From: Legionella lansingensis
GTDB lineage: Bacteria > Pseudomonadota > Gammaproteobacteria > Legionellales > Legionellaceae
DNA: 64,000 nucleotides
Assembly (NCBI RefSeq): GCF_900187355.1
Contig: NZ_LT906451.1
Span: forward strand, 2,229,001 to 2,293,000
Reading direction: 5' to 3'
Each line of letters begins with the position of its first letter. The stretch's first letter is position 1. Shown here piece by piece: positions 8,624 through 18,030 of this stretch. Below the pieces are notes generated by a model. It was not told the DNA's origin, ran no database searches, and saw only the letters and a program-made list of their open reading frames with translations. A program made the translations under genes and the position numbers.

Positions 8624-10231
8624 ATGGGCAAAATTCTCAGTCAGTTAAACACTGCCAGTAAAGAGTTCAAGGAAAACCAAGTTGTCATGCAAACTTTGGT
8701 TACAAAGCTTAGAGAAACCATTAAAGAGATCGCTCAGGGCGGGGATGAAAAAGCTCGACAAAGGCACATAAAACACGGCAAATTATTACCTCGTGAACGT
8801 CTACAACAACTCCTTGATCCTGGCAGTCCTTTTCTTGAATTATCACAGTTGGCAGCTTATCAAGTTTACGAAGATAATGTTCCTGCTGCAGGAATTATTA
8901 CCGGTATCGGTCAAGTTGCTGGTACCGAGTGCATGATCGTTGTCAATGATGCAACCGTTAAAGGTGGGACCTATTACCCGCTGACCGTTAAAAAACATTT
9001 ACGCGCGCAAGAAATTGCCAAAGCGAACCATCTACCTTGTATTTATCTTGTTGATTCCGGTGGTGCTTTTTTGCCGCAACAAGATGAGGTTTTCCCCGAT
9101 CGCGAACACTTCGGTCGTATTTTTTACAATCAAGCAACTTTATCAGCAGCCAATATCCCGCAAATTGCCGTCGTCATGGGATCATGTACTGCTGGAGGCG
9201 CTTATGTACCCGCCATGGCTGATGAATCCATTATGGTACAGAAGCAAGCAACCATTTTTTTGGGCGGACCACCTCTAGTCAAAGCTGCTACTGGAGAGGT
9301 GATTACAGCGGAAGAACTAGGGGGAGCCGATGTGCATTGCCGCCACTCTGGTGTCGCAGACCATTATGCAGAAAATGATGCTCATGCCCTTCATTTGGCT
9401 CGGGTTGCAGTGAAGCATCTGAATCGACGAAAGCCAGAGTCCCTACAGCGAATTCCAAGTCGAGAGCCCATCTACGATCCACAAGAACTAAGTGGGATTG
9501 TACCTGCGGATCCTCGTAAGCCTTATGATATTCGCGAAATCATTGCGCGTATTGTGGATGCTTCAGAACTTGACGAATTCAAAGCGCTTTATGGAACAAC
9601 ATTAATATGCGGTTTTGCGCATCTCTTTGGCTATCCTATTGGTATCATTGCTAATAATGGTATTTTATTTGGTGAAAGTGCCCTCAAAGGAGCTCACTTT
9701 ATTGAGCTCTGCACGCAACGCAACATCCCCTTATTATTTTTGCAAAACATTACTGGCTTTATGGTTGGTAGTAAGTATGAAGCCGCGGGCATAGCCAAAC
9801 ATGGAGCAAAAATGGTAACCGCCGTAGCTAATGCTAACGTGCCAAAATTCACGGTGATCGTCGGTGGCAGTTTTGGCGCTGGAAATTATGCCATGTGCGG
9901 CCGCGCCTACGGTCCACGATTTTTATGGTCATGGCCCAATGCGCGCATCTCCGTCATGGGGGGAGAGCAAGCAGCCAATGTATTGGCACAAGTAAATCGA
10001 GATAAATATGCTAAGCAAGGGGTCACCTGGTCAATTGAAGAAGAAGAAACGTTCAAAGCCGAGTTACGGGCGCAGTATGAGGCTCAAGGTAACCCTTATT
10101 ATGCCAGTGCGAGACTTTGGGATGATGGGGTGATTGCCCCTGAAGATACGCGTAAAATTCTAGGTTTGAGCCTTTCGGCTGCTTTAAATGCCCCGATTGT
10201 GGCAACTCAATTTGGCGTATTTCGAATGTAA
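8624..10231 (+). CDS. liuB: Methylcrotonyl-CoA carboxylase, carboxyltransferase (beta) subunit
   Basis: Transfers carboxyl from biotin to 3-methylcrotonyl-CoA to give 3-methylglutaconyl-CoA. The 535 residues carry the two crotonase-like carboxyltransferase halves. Visible motifs include [21 protein letters not shown] near the N-terminus in two parts, [49 protein letters not shown], and [20 protein letters not shown] in the second half. These match acyl-CoA carboxylases of the methylcrotonyl type. The partner biotin subunit is encoded at 11178. It is also called mccB. Confidence 0.94.
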   Translation: MGKILSQLNTASKEFKENQVVMQTLVTKLRETIKEIAQGGDEKARQRHIKHGKLLPRERLQQLLDPGSPFLELSQLAAYQVYEDNVPAAGIITGIGQVAGTECMIVVNDATVKGGTYYPLTVKKHLRAQEIAKANHLPCIYLVDSGGAFLPQQDEVFPDREHFGRIFYNQATLSAANIPQIAVVMGSCTAGGAYVPAMADESIMVQKQATIFLGGPPLVKAATGEVITAEELGGADVHCRHSGVADHYAENDAHALHLARVAVKHLNRRKPESLQRIPSREPIYDPQELSGIVPADPRKPYDIREIIARIVDASELDEFKALYGTTLICGFAHLFGYPIGIIANNGILFGESALKGAHFIELCTQRNIPLLFLQNITGFMVGSKYEAAGIAKHGAKMVTAVANANVPKFTVIVGGSFGAGNYAMCGRAYGPRFLWSWPNARISVMGGEQAANVLAQVNRDKYAKQGVTWSIEEEETFKAELRAQYEAQGNPYYASARLWDDGVIAPEDTRKILGLSLSAALNAPIVATQFGVFRM

Positions 10232-10257
10232 AAATTAAATTTAGATGTCGGGGTGTG

Positions 10258-10361
10258 ATTGGAAGTGTAGTCTTTATGCCGACCTTTATATCGACTTCCC
10301 GCGGCTTGACCGCGGGAAGTCGATATAAAGAATAGACTTAAATCCTGCACTTTCAATTATC
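10258..10361. repeat. Inverted-repeat element with 21-bp perfect palindrome arms
   Basis: The core has arms 10284-10304 and 10310-10330 (CTTTATATCGACTTCCCGCGG and exact complement) around loop CTTGA. Outer imperfect inverted repeats lie at 10258-10276 (GATTGGAAGTGTAG) and about 10343-10361 (complement of GATAATTGAAAGTGCAG). It occupies the gap between two leucine-operon genes. The core resembles the palindromes at 498, 36566, 45906 and 57578. It could act as an mRNA hairpin or partial terminator. Confidence 0.8.
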
Positions 10362-10392
10362 ACTCGTGATGTCTTAGCTCAAAGGAGGTATT

Positions 10393-11169
10393 GTGGGGGA
10401 TTTATTGAGTGAACTGCATGAGCGCACTTTCATTATCACGTTAAATCGTATCAACAAGCACAATGCTTTTGATGATAATTTATTACTTTCACTGCAAAGC
10501 ACCCTGGATGAAGGAATCAATAACCCACAAGTACGGATTATTGTATTAAAAGCAAATGGTCGTCATTTTTCTGCAGGCGCTGATTTATCTTGGATGCAAC
10601 GCATGGCTCATTTTAGTGAGGAAGAGAATTTACGCGATGCTATGGTTTTAGCTCGGCTCATGGCAACGTTAAATAGCAGTCCCAAACCGACTATTGCCGT
10701 GGTTCACGGTGCAGCCTTCGGAGGTGGCGCAGGGCTCGCGGCAGCTTGTGACATCGCCATTGCTGCAACAACAGCTCGTTTTTGCTTTTCTGAAGTGAAA
10801 CTGGGTTTGATCCCTGCCGTCATAAGTCCCTATGTGGTAAAAGCCATTGGTGAGCGTGCCACGAAATGGCTATTTATGACTGCTGAAACATTTGATGCTG
10901 AAAGCGCCAAGCAGTTAGGACTGGTACAACACGTTGTTGCCGAGGAACAATTGTTAGATTTTAGCTTGAATTATGCCGCACAGATAACAAAACTAGCGCC
11001 ACAAGCTGTTGGTGATAGTAAAAGACTGGTAGAAGAAATCAGCGGCAAAGCAATTACAGAGGAAATCTTGCAGTACACTGCAACGTTGATCGCCAAAAAG
11101 CGTGTCTCAGCAGAGGGACAACAAGGCCTTCATGCCTTTTTAAATAAAGAAACACCCAACTGGAACTAG
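10393..11169 (+). CDS. liuC: Methylglutaconyl-CoA hydratase (enoyl-CoA hydratase family)
   Basis: Hydrates 3-methylglutaconyl-CoA to HMG-CoA. It is a 258-residue crotonase-fold protein. The oxyanion-hole segments are visible as [16 protein letters not shown] (about 55-70) and [21 protein letters not shown]. The sequence ADLSWM is typical of methylglutaconyl-CoA hydratases. The start is GTG at 10393 behind a near-perfect AAAGGAGGT. The stop is eight bases before the next start. Assignment within the crotonase family leans on the operon. Confidence 0.88.
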   Translation: MGDLLSELHERTFIITLNRINKHNAFDDNLLLSLQSTLDEGINNPQVRIIVLKANGRHFSAGADLSWMQRMAHFSEEENLRDAMVLARLMATLNSSPKPTIAVVHGAAFGGGAGLAAACDIAIAATTARFCFSEVKLGLIPAVISPYVVKAIGERATKWLFMTAETFDAESAKQLGLVQHVVAEEQLLDFSLNYAAQITKLAPQAVGDSKRLVEEISGKAITEEILQYTATLIAKKRVSAEGQQGLHAFLNKETPNWN

Positions 11170-11177
11170 GACTGTCG

Positions 11178-13133
11178 ATGTTTAATAAGATTCTTATTGC
11201 CAACCGCGGTGAAATTGCCTGTCGGATTATGAAAACGTGCAGAGAGATGGGCATTCAAACCGTTGCTATTTATTCCACAGTAGATAAAGATAGTCTCCAT
11301 GTCACTCAAGCTGACAGTGCCGTGTGTGTAGGAGAAGCAGCAGCTAAAGCAAGCTATTTAAATATTCAAGCCGTCATTGATGCTGCAAAAAGTAGCGGTG
11401 CCGAAGCCATTCATCCAGGTTATGGTTTTTTGTCAGAAAATCCTTTATTTGCAAAAGCCTGCGAAGAAGCAGGGATTGTCTTTATTGGCCCTTCTATTTC
11501 CGCTATGGAAGCCATGGCATCGAAACAAGTGGCCAAACAGCTACTTGAAAAGACAAACGTGCCCCTAACACCTGGTTATCATGGTAGTGAGCAAAGTGAT
11601 GAGCGTTTATTGATTGAGGCTCGTCAGATTGGTTTTCCAATTTTATTAAAAGCAGCAAGTGGTGGAGGCGGAAAGGGCATGCGTGCCGTTCATAAAGAAT
11701 CTGAGTTTCCAGAGGCCCTGGCAGGGGCTCGTCGTGAATCCATGGCAAGTTTTGCCGATGACACCATGCTTATCGAAAAATTGCTTCTCAATCCTCGTCA
11801 TGTTGAAATACAAATCATGGCTGATAATCACGGGCAAGTGGTGCATCTTTTTGAGCGTGATTGTTCGATTCAGCGTCGGCATCAAAAAATCATTGAGGAA
11901 GCGCCTGCCCCCAATTTATCTAACTCGCTGCGTCAAGGATTGGCTAAAGCCGCGTGTGAAGTAGCTCGTTCCATTCAATATCGTGGTGCAGGCACGGTAG
12001 AGTTTTTAGTCGATGACAATGAGCATTTTTATTTTATGGAGATGAATACCAGGCTGCAAGTAGAACATCCTGTTACAGAGATGATCACGGGTTTTGACTT
12101 AGTCGCCTGGCAATTAAAAATTGCAGCGAACGAACCTCTCCCTTGTTCACAGGATCAAATTCTTTCACGAGGACATGCCATTGAATGCCGTATTTATGCT
12201 GAAGATCCTCACCAAGGCTTTATTCCCTCCATTGGTCGTTTGCATTTTTTGAAAGAACCTCAGGGACAAGGCATCAGGATTGACAGTGGGGTTCGAACCA
12301 ATTCAGACATCACCATGCACTATGACCCCATGATAGCCAAGCTCATCGCTTGGGGAGACAATCGAGACCAAGCTTTACAACGTTTACGACAGGCGCTAGA
12401 ACATTATGCTGTTGGCGGTGTGAAAACCAATCTTCCGTTTCTGCTAGCCATTTGTAACCATCCACGATTTGTCAGAGCTGATTTAAGCACGAATTTTCTG
12501 GCTCAAGAAACGATTGCTTTACCTCATCCGGACAAAGATTTAGCGCTATTGATGGCAGCAGGTTATGATTATTTAACATTAACCGGTAAGAAAAAAGACC
12601 CTATATACCAAGAAAGCTTTGCTTGGCAAATGCATTTATCCAGTCATTGGTATTGGCGATACCTCATTGAAGAGAATCAAGAAGACGTTAAAATCACTCC
12701 CATTGACCACAATTCTTTCTTCCTCGAAAGCAAGGAAACAAAAGCTCACTTGCGTGCCCGCTTAATCGCCGATCAACTCGCTATTGATGATGGTCAACAA
12801 ACGCGACTTGCCTTCGTAGACGATCAAATGCAAACTATCACCCTTTATTTTAAAGAAGGTCCTCTCTCCGTTGAGCGCTTTAACTGGCAAAATTTGGATG
12901 CTCAATCCACCAAGAAAGGTCAACTTACTGCCCCAATGCCTGCTACCATCGTAGCAATCCTAAAGAACATTGGCGACAAAGTTAAAGAAGGTGAAAGCCT
13001 GATTGTTTTAGAAGCAATGAAAATGGAACACACCATTCATGCCCCCAAAGATGGTGTGTTAGCGGAATTATTTTATGATGTAGGGTCACAAGTAAATGAG
13101 GGAGCTGAGTTACTCGCTCTGAAAACTGACTAG
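11178..13133 (+). CDS. liuD: Methylcrotonyl-CoA carboxylase, biotin carboxylase (alpha) subunit
   Basis: ATP-dependent carboxylation of biotin, which is then used by the beta subunit at 8624. Domains in order: biotin carboxylase N-domain ([17 protein letters not shown]), ATP-grasp with [15 protein letters not shown] and [29 protein letters not shown], the carboxylase C-domain, a middle domain, and a biotinyl domain with [10 protein letters not shown]. The biotinylated lysine is about residue 615 of 651. The length is usual for the family. It is also called mccA. Confidence 0.95.
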   Translation: MFNKILIANRGEIACRIMKTCREMGIQTVAIYSTVDKDSLHVTQADSAVCVGEAAAKASYLNIQAVIDAAKSSGAEAIHPGYGFLSENPLFAKACEEAGIVFIGPSISAMEAMASKQVAKQLLEKTNVPLTPGYHGSEQSDERLLIEARQIGFPILLKAASGGGGKGMRAVHKESEFPEALAGARRESMASFADDTMLIEKLLLNPRHVEIQIMADNHGQVVHLFERDCSIQRRHQKIIEEAPAPNLSNSLRQGLAKAACEVARSIQYRGAGTVEFLVDDNEHFYFMEMNTRLQVEHPVTEMITGFDLVAWQLKIAANEPLPCSQDQILSRGHAIECRIYAEDPHQGFIPSIGRLHFLKEPQGQGIRIDSGVRTNSDITMHYDPMIAKLIAWGDNRDQALQRLRQALEHYAVGGVKTNLPFLLAICNHPRFVRADLSTNFLAQETIALPHPDKDLALLMAAGYDYLTLTGKKKDPIYQESFAWQMHLSSHWYWRYLIEENQEDVKITPIDHNSFFLESKETKAHLRARLIADQLAIDDGQQTRLAFVDDQMQTITLYFKEGPLSVERFNWQNLDAQSTKKGQLTAPMPATIVAILKNIGDKVKEGESLIVLEAMKMEHTIHAPKDGVLAELFYDVGSQVNEGAELLALKTD

Positions 13134-13141
13134 GGACAACC

Positions 13142-14047
13142 ATGAACTATCCGAAAAAAGTTACGATAGTTGAAGTAGGCCCACGCGATGGGTTACAGAA
13201 CGAATCCTCTTTCGTAGCTACCGAGACCAAAGTTGAATTGGTGAATTTACTAAGTCAAAGTGGCTTGCAGCATATTGAGGTCACGAGTTTCGTTTCAGCT
13301 AAAGCCATTCCGCAACTAGCGGATAATGAGGTTGTTTTTACGACCATTAACAAGCCAGAACCCATTCACTTTTCCGCATTGGTCCCCAATGAAAGAGGGA
13401 TGCAAAAAGCGTTGGAAGTGGGTGCGAAAGAGATCGCAGTATTTACTGCTGCTAGTGAGTCTTTTAATCAACGCAATATCAACTGCTCAATTAAAGAAAG
13501 TATTGAACGCTTTAAACCCGTACTCGATTTGGCTAAAGGGCATCATGTTCACGTTCGAGGCTATATTTCTTGTGTACTCGGCTGCCCTTATGAAGGAGAA
13601 ATTACCCCTCAGCAAGTTGCCCTAGTCACTCGTCAATTGTTGGACTTAGGCGTGGATGAGATTTGCCTAGGAGATACCATTGGCGTTGGAACCCCTAAGC
13701 AAACGAAGGCTGTTATTAATGAAGTATTACAATTTCTGCCATTATCACAACTCGCGATGCACTTTCATGATACTTATGGTCAAGCCATTGCCAATATTTA
13801 TGCCTCTTTGGAATGTGGCGTCGATCGTTTTGACAGCTCAGTTGCTGGTCTTGGAGGTTGTCCCTATGCGAGAGGAGCGAGTGGGAATGTCGCTACAGAG
13901 GATGTTTTATACCTTATGCATGGCTTGGGCATTGAAACCGGCGTTGATATTTTTAAAATTGTGGCTGCTGGCGATATGATCTGCAAAGCATTGGGTAAAA
14001 AAAATCAATCAAAAGTGGCCAATGCTTTGTTAGCAAATCCAAATTAA
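13142..14047 (+). CDS. mvaB: Hydroxymethylglutaryl-CoA lyase
   Basis: Cleaves HMG-CoA to acetoacetate and acetyl-CoA, ending the operon-encoded part of leucine breakdown. The 301-residue TIM-barrel protein begins with VGPRDGLQNE (metal and substrate site), contains HFHDTYGQ (metal-binding histidines), and carries the lyase signature SSVAGLGGCPYARGASGN with its catalytic Cys. It follows the carboxylase alpha subunit by eight bases. It is the last gene of the pathway block, also named liuE. Confidence 0.95.
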   Translation: MNYPKKVTIVEVGPRDGLQNESSFVATETKVELVNLLSQSGLQHIEVTSFVSAKAIPQLADNEVVFTTINKPEPIHFSALVPNERGMQKALEVGAKEIAVFTAASESFNQRNINCSIKESIERFKPVLDLAKGHHVHVRGYISCVLGCPYEGEITPQQVALVTRQLLDLGVDEICLGDTIGVGTPKQTKAVINEVLQFLPLSQLAMHFHDTYGQAIANIYASLECGVDRFDSSVAGLGGCPYARGASGNVATEDVLYLMHGLGIETGVDIFKIVAAGDMICKALGKKNQSKVANALLANPN

Positions 14048-14110
14048 TATTGCAGTAATGCAAAGTTAATTTACAAATAATTTTTTGACCTCTATCTTCC
14101 AAAAATAATC

Positions 14111-14139
14111 TTGGTTCAATACTGATAATAATGTTATCT
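14111..14139 (+). promoter_or_regulatory. Candidate promoter for aguB-speA-aguA
   Basis: TTGGTT at 14111-14116, a 17-base spacer and TTATCT at 14134-14139, 29 bases before the aguB ATG. The gap also holds a small TTGCA-GTAA-TGCAA hairpin at about 14051-14064 that may mark the end of the leucine transcript. Confidence 0.4.
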
Positions 14140-14168
14140 TATAGCACATTTTTTAGACCGGAATTTCA

Positions 14169-15029
14169 ATGACTAATCACAAATTAACAGTAGGTTTGGT
14201 GCAAGAAAAATGGTATGAAAATCCACAAGAGCATCAAGATCACCTCGCACAGGGCATTTTATCTGCGGCAAAGCAAGGGGCGCAATTAATTTGTTTACAA
14301 GAATTAACGCTATCTCCTTATTTCTGTACGCGGCATGATGTTGATAGTGCTCCTTATAAAGAAGATCTTAAAACAGGTCCCACGGCTCGCTTTGTAGGAC
14401 ACATGGCAAAGACAGCACAAGTAACGATCACCGCCTCTTTGTTTGAAAATGCCGGGTACAACACTGCTGTCGCTTTTAATGAGCATGGGGATTTAATTGC
14501 GGTGACACGCAAACAACATATCCCCTGCGGTGAAAAATACCATGAAGATTACTATTTCAAACCTGGCAACTCAGATTATCCCGTTCATTCTTTGGTTGGA
14601 CATCGCTTTGGCTTACCTACCTGCTATGATCAATGGTTTCCAGAACTATCACGAATCTATGGCTTAAAGGGAGCAGAAGTTCTTGTTTACCCCACGGCGA
14701 TAGGCGGTGAACCGACTGCTCCAGAGTTTGATAGCCAACCCATGTGGCAAAAAGTGATGGTCGCGCAAGGCATCATGGCAAATACATTCATCGTGGCAGT
14801 GAATCGAATTGGTTGTGAGGATGACCTTGAATTTTATGGCAGCAGCTTTATTAGTAACCCGCTTGGGGAAATTTTAGTCCAAGCGCCACGGAATGAACCT
14901 GCTGTCCTTGTGGCAGAACTGGATTTTAACGAGCGAGCTCTTTGGGGCCGCCTGTTTCCCTTCCCAGCACAAAGACAACCTGAAACCTATCATGAATTAT
15001 TGAAACCCTTTAATGCGGAAAAACCCTAA
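14169..15029 (+). CDS. aguB: N-carbamoylputrescine amidohydrolase
   Basis: Hydrolyses N-carbamoylputrescine to putrescine, CO2 and ammonia in the cytoplasm. It is a 286-residue nitrilase-family protein with the Glu-Lys-Cys triad visible in LQELTLSPYF, RKQHIPCGEKYHE and PTCYDQWFPELSR. The motif Y-D-Q-W-F-P-E after the catalytic Cys is typical of carbamoylputrescine amidases. Its stop overlaps the speA start (TAATG). Together with speA and aguA it makes a complete arginine-to-putrescine route. Confidence 0.92.
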   Translation: MTNHKLTVGLVQEKWYENPQEHQDHLAQGILSAAKQGAQLICLQELTLSPYFCTRHDVDSAPYKEDLKTGPTARFVGHMAKTAQVTITASLFENAGYNTAVAFNEHGDLIAVTRKQHIPCGEKYHEDYYFKPGNSDYPVHSLVGHRFGLPTCYDQWFPELSRIYGLKGAEVLVYPTAIGGEPTAPEFDSQPMWQKVMVAQGIMANTFIVAVNRIGCEDDLEFYGSSFISNPLGEILVQAPRNEPAVLVAELDFNERALWGRLFPFPAQRQPETYHELLKPFNAEKP

Positions 15030-16915
15030 TGATAACGAAAGTAGTAGATGATACCAATTTGTATAACATTGATCATTGGGGTGAAGGCTATTTTACCATC
15101 AATGCACGCGGCAACATTGAAGTGAGTAAGAACACAGAAAGCAGGGGCGTAGAATTACAAGCCATCGTTAATGCCGCAAGTCGTGCCGGTTTGCAACTAC
15201 CTCTGTTAATCCGCTTTACCGATATTCTTCATGACAGAGTGCTGAAGATCAATGAAGCGTTTGCCGAAGCCATTGTGGAAAATGACTACCATGGTTCTTA
15301 CAAGCTTGTCTATCCTATTAAAGTCAATCAGGAATCCAGTGTCGTCCGCGAACTTTTAAAAGCACCGAAATACCCAGTTGGTCTGGAAGCAGGAAGCAAA
15401 CCAGAATTGATGGCCGTGATTGGCTTATTAGGACAAATACCCTCTACCATTGTGTGTAATGGTTATAAAGACAGTTCTTATGTGCGCACTGCACTCATCG
15501 CACAGCAGATGGGCCATGACGTTTTTATCGTTATTGAGAAGCGCTCTGAGTTGGATATTATCCTCAAAGAATCCGCTCGTTTGGATATCAAACCCAAAAT
15601 TGGCGTTCGCGTTCGTTTAGTGACCAAAGGAGCTGGGAAATGGGAAAATACGGGGGGGGTTAAATCTAAATTTGGCTTAAATGCTGAACAGGTTCTGGAT
15701 TTAATTAAGCAGCTAAAAAACCACAACTCACTGGATTGTTTACAACTGATGCATTGTCATTTGGGTTCACAAATCGCTAATATTCATGATATTCGCCATT
15801 GTATGCAGGAAGTAGCCCGTTATTATATCGAATTACGCCGCCTACAGGCTCCTATAACCACGATCGATGTAGGAGGCGGATTGGGTGTGGATTATGAAGG
15901 AACTCACTCCACAACGGACTGCTCAATGAATTATTCCATCAAGGAATATGCCACCAATATCCTACTAGCTATTCGTCCACTCTGCGAAGAAGCTAATATG
16001 CCAGAACCCAATATCATCTCCGAATCGGGACGTGCTCTAACTGCCCATCATGCTGTCCTTATCACTAATATTACTGATGTGGAATTAGTGAAGAAAACCT
16101 GGGAATTACCCGTCATTGCAGCGGATGACTCTCATGTTATTCGTGATATTTGGGACACTTATCAATCCATGTCAGAGAGTTCGGCCAGCGAAATTTATAA
16201 CTATGCAACACTGGCTCTAGATGAGGCCCATTCCATGTTTAAACATGGTGTGCTCAGTTTGGAAGAAAAAGCCAAAGTAGAACAATTTTTTACCGCAATC
16301 TGTTTTGGTATCCAACAACAACTGGATGAGAGCAATCCGGGTGATAGCGAACTTATCAACCAAATTAATGAGCGGATGGCAGCAAAGATTTTTTGTAACT
16401 TATCATTTTTTCAATCCATCCCTGATGCATGGGCTATCGGACAAATTTTTCCTGTGGCTCCTATTTCACATCTTACTGAAAAACCAAGCATGCATAGCGT
16501 CCTTCAAGACTTGACTTGTGATTCAGATGGAACAATCAAAGAGTATACCGGTAGTGATTCCATCAACACTACCTTGTTACTGCCGCAATTCGTACCTGAG
16601 AACCCCTATGCAATTGCCTTCTTTTTGGTGGGAGCTTACCAGGAAATTTTAGGGAATTTACACAACTTATTTGGCGATACCAATTCCCTGGATGTCAAGC
16701 TCTTAGAAGATGGACAATTTGATATAACGGATTTAATCAGCGGCGATACAGTAACGAACGTATTAAATTATGCTCATTTCGACACGAAAAAACTGCTTTT
16801 GTCTTATGAAAAGCAATTGATTCATGCTGAATTGTCAAGCGAAAAAATTCAAACGTATCTGAATGAATTACGCAGCATTTTTAGTCAACTGACTTATCTT
16901 GACGGTAACAAATAA
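15029..16915 (+). CDS. speA: Biosynthetic arginine decarboxylase
   Basis: PLP enzyme making agmatine from arginine. The 628-residue length and fold type III pattern match SpeA. The Schiff-base lysine is K98 in YPIKVNQ, followed by GLEAGSKPELMAV, the substrate-barrel segments HCHLGSQIANI and DVGGGLGVDYEGT, and SESGRALTAHHAVL. It is translationally coupled to aguB by a one-base overlap. The agmatine it makes would be used by the deiminase encoded ten bases downstream. Confidence 0.96.
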   Translation: MITKVVDDTNLYNIDHWGEGYFTINARGNIEVSKNTESRGVELQAIVNAASRAGLQLPLLIRFTDILHDRVLKINEAFAEAIVENDYHGSYKLVYPIKVNQESSVVRELLKAPKYPVGLEAGSKPELMAVIGLLGQIPSTIVCNGYKDSSYVRTALIAQQMGHDVFIVIEKRSELDIILKESARLDIKPKIGVRVRLVTKGAGKWENTGGVKSKFGLNAEQVLDLIKQLKNHNSLDCLQLMHCHLGSQIANIHDIRHCMQEVARYYIELRRLQAPITTIDVGGGLGVDYEGTHSTTDCSMNYSIKEYATNILLAIRPLCEEANMPEPNIISESGRALTAHHAVLITNITDVELVKKTWELPVIAADDSHVIRDIWDTYQSMSESSASEIYNYATLALDEAHSMFKHGVLSLEEKAKVEQFFTAICFGIQQQLDESNPGDSELINQINERMAAKIFCNLSFFQSIPDAWAIGQIFPVAPISHLTEKPSMHSVLQDLTCDSDGTIKEYTGSDSINTTLLLPQFVPENPYAIAFFLVGAYQEILGNLHNLFGDTNSLDVKLLEDGQFDITDLISGDTVTNVLNYAHFDTKKLLLSYEKQLIHAELSSEKIQTYLNELRSIFSQLTYLDGNK

Positions 16916-16924
16916 AGGATAAAC

Positions 16925-17977
16925 ATGATTACACCTAAGCAAGCCGGTTTTAAAATGCCTCCTGAGTGGCATCCTCATGCTGCTTGTTGGATGGCATGGC
17001 CTTGTCATCAACAGACTTGGGCATTAATTGATCTGGAACGCGCACGCGAAGCCTATGCGCATGTTGCTAGAACCATTGCTCAATATGAACCGGTTATCAT
17101 GTTGGTCAACCCAGAAGATGAAGCTCTTGCAAAAAAATTATGTGGGGAACACATTCGGTTTGTTATTCAACCCCTTAATGACTCTTGGACTCGTGATACC
17201 GGACCTACTTTTCTACTTAACGAACAGAATGAGCTCGCTGGCGTTGATTGGATTCATAATGCCTGGGGTGGAAATTACGAGGACTGTGCTCTAGATAATC
17301 AAATAGCTGCTGCCGTCATTAAAAAAACACAGGCACGTTACTTTAAAGCACCTTTAGTTATGGAAGGTGGGTCTTTTCATGTCAATGGAGAAGGCACCAT
17401 CTTAACCAGCCGGGAATGTCTACTTAATCCAAACCGTAACCCTCAATTGTCACAGACTGAAATTGAAGATTACTTGCGCAACTACCTCAATGCTGAAAAA
17501 ATTATTTGGTTAAATAAAGGCTTGCTCGGTGATGAAACGGATGGTCATATTGATGAGATAGCATGCTTTATTGCACCGAGAAAAATATTGGCTTTAATTA
17601 CTCATGACAAAAGCGACGCCAATTATCAAACGTTGCATGAGAATCTTGAAGCATTAAAAACAGCAACAGATGCCAAAGGACGATCATTTGAGGTCATTAC
17701 TGTTGAGCAGCCGCCGGCCACTTACCTTCATGGCGAGCGCCTAACGTTATCCTATATTAATTTTTACATGGCAAATAAGGGCATTGTTATGCCTGCTTTT
17801 GGTCATACAAAATATGATAAAGCGGCTTACGAGCTTTTTACCCAACTCTTTCCTAAACATCATATTTCGCAAATAGACGCTTTGGATGTTTTTGCTGGAG
17901 GCGGGGGAATACATTGCATTACGCAACAGCAACCAGTAAGTAGGTCTGTTGACATTTCTACTATCTCAAGCTATTGA
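16925..17977 (+). CDS. aguA: Agmatine deiminase
   Basis: Converts agmatine to N-carbamoylputrescine and ammonia. The 350-residue guanidine-modifying enzyme has the expected motifs: [34 protein letters not shown], and [10 protein letters not shown] with the catalytic His. The nucleophile is about Cys331 in GGGGIHCIT. The last 17 or so codons are odd: from 17941 the reading frame runs into an inverted-repeat element, which supplies the tail [12 protein letters not shown] and the TGA stop. The catalytic region is complete, so the enzyme is probably active. Confidence 0.94.
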   Translation: MITPKQAGFKMPPEWHPHAACWMAWPCHQQTWALIDLERAREAYAHVARTIAQYEPVIMLVNPEDEALAKKLCGEHIRFVIQPLNDSWTRDTGPTFLLNEQNELAGVDWIHNAWGGNYEDCALDNQIAAAVIKKTQARYFKAPLVMEGGSFHVNGEGTILTSRECLLNPNRNPQLSQTEIEDYLRNYLNAEKIIWLNKGLLGDETDGHIDEIACFIAPRKILALITHDKSDANYQTLHENLEALKTATDAKGRSFEVITVEQPPATYLHGERLTLSYINFYMANKGIVMPAFGHTKYDKAAYELFTQLFPKHHISQIDALDVFAGGGGIHCITQQQPVSRSVDISTISSY

Positions 17978-17991
17978 AATATCAATAGCCG
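17941..17991. repeat. Short MITE-like remnant overlapping the aguA 3' end
   Basis: The left end TAGGTCTGTTGACATTTCTAC matches the ends of the elements at 4853 and 8152. The right end (GAAATATCAATAGCC, 17976-17990) is an imperfect inverted copy. The whole is about 51 bases, so the interior is nearly gone. It encodes the last residues and stop of AguA. Confidence 0.65.
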
Positions 17992-18030
17992 CTAAAATAT
18001 CTAGCAAAAGAAAAAGTAGCAAAGGATATC

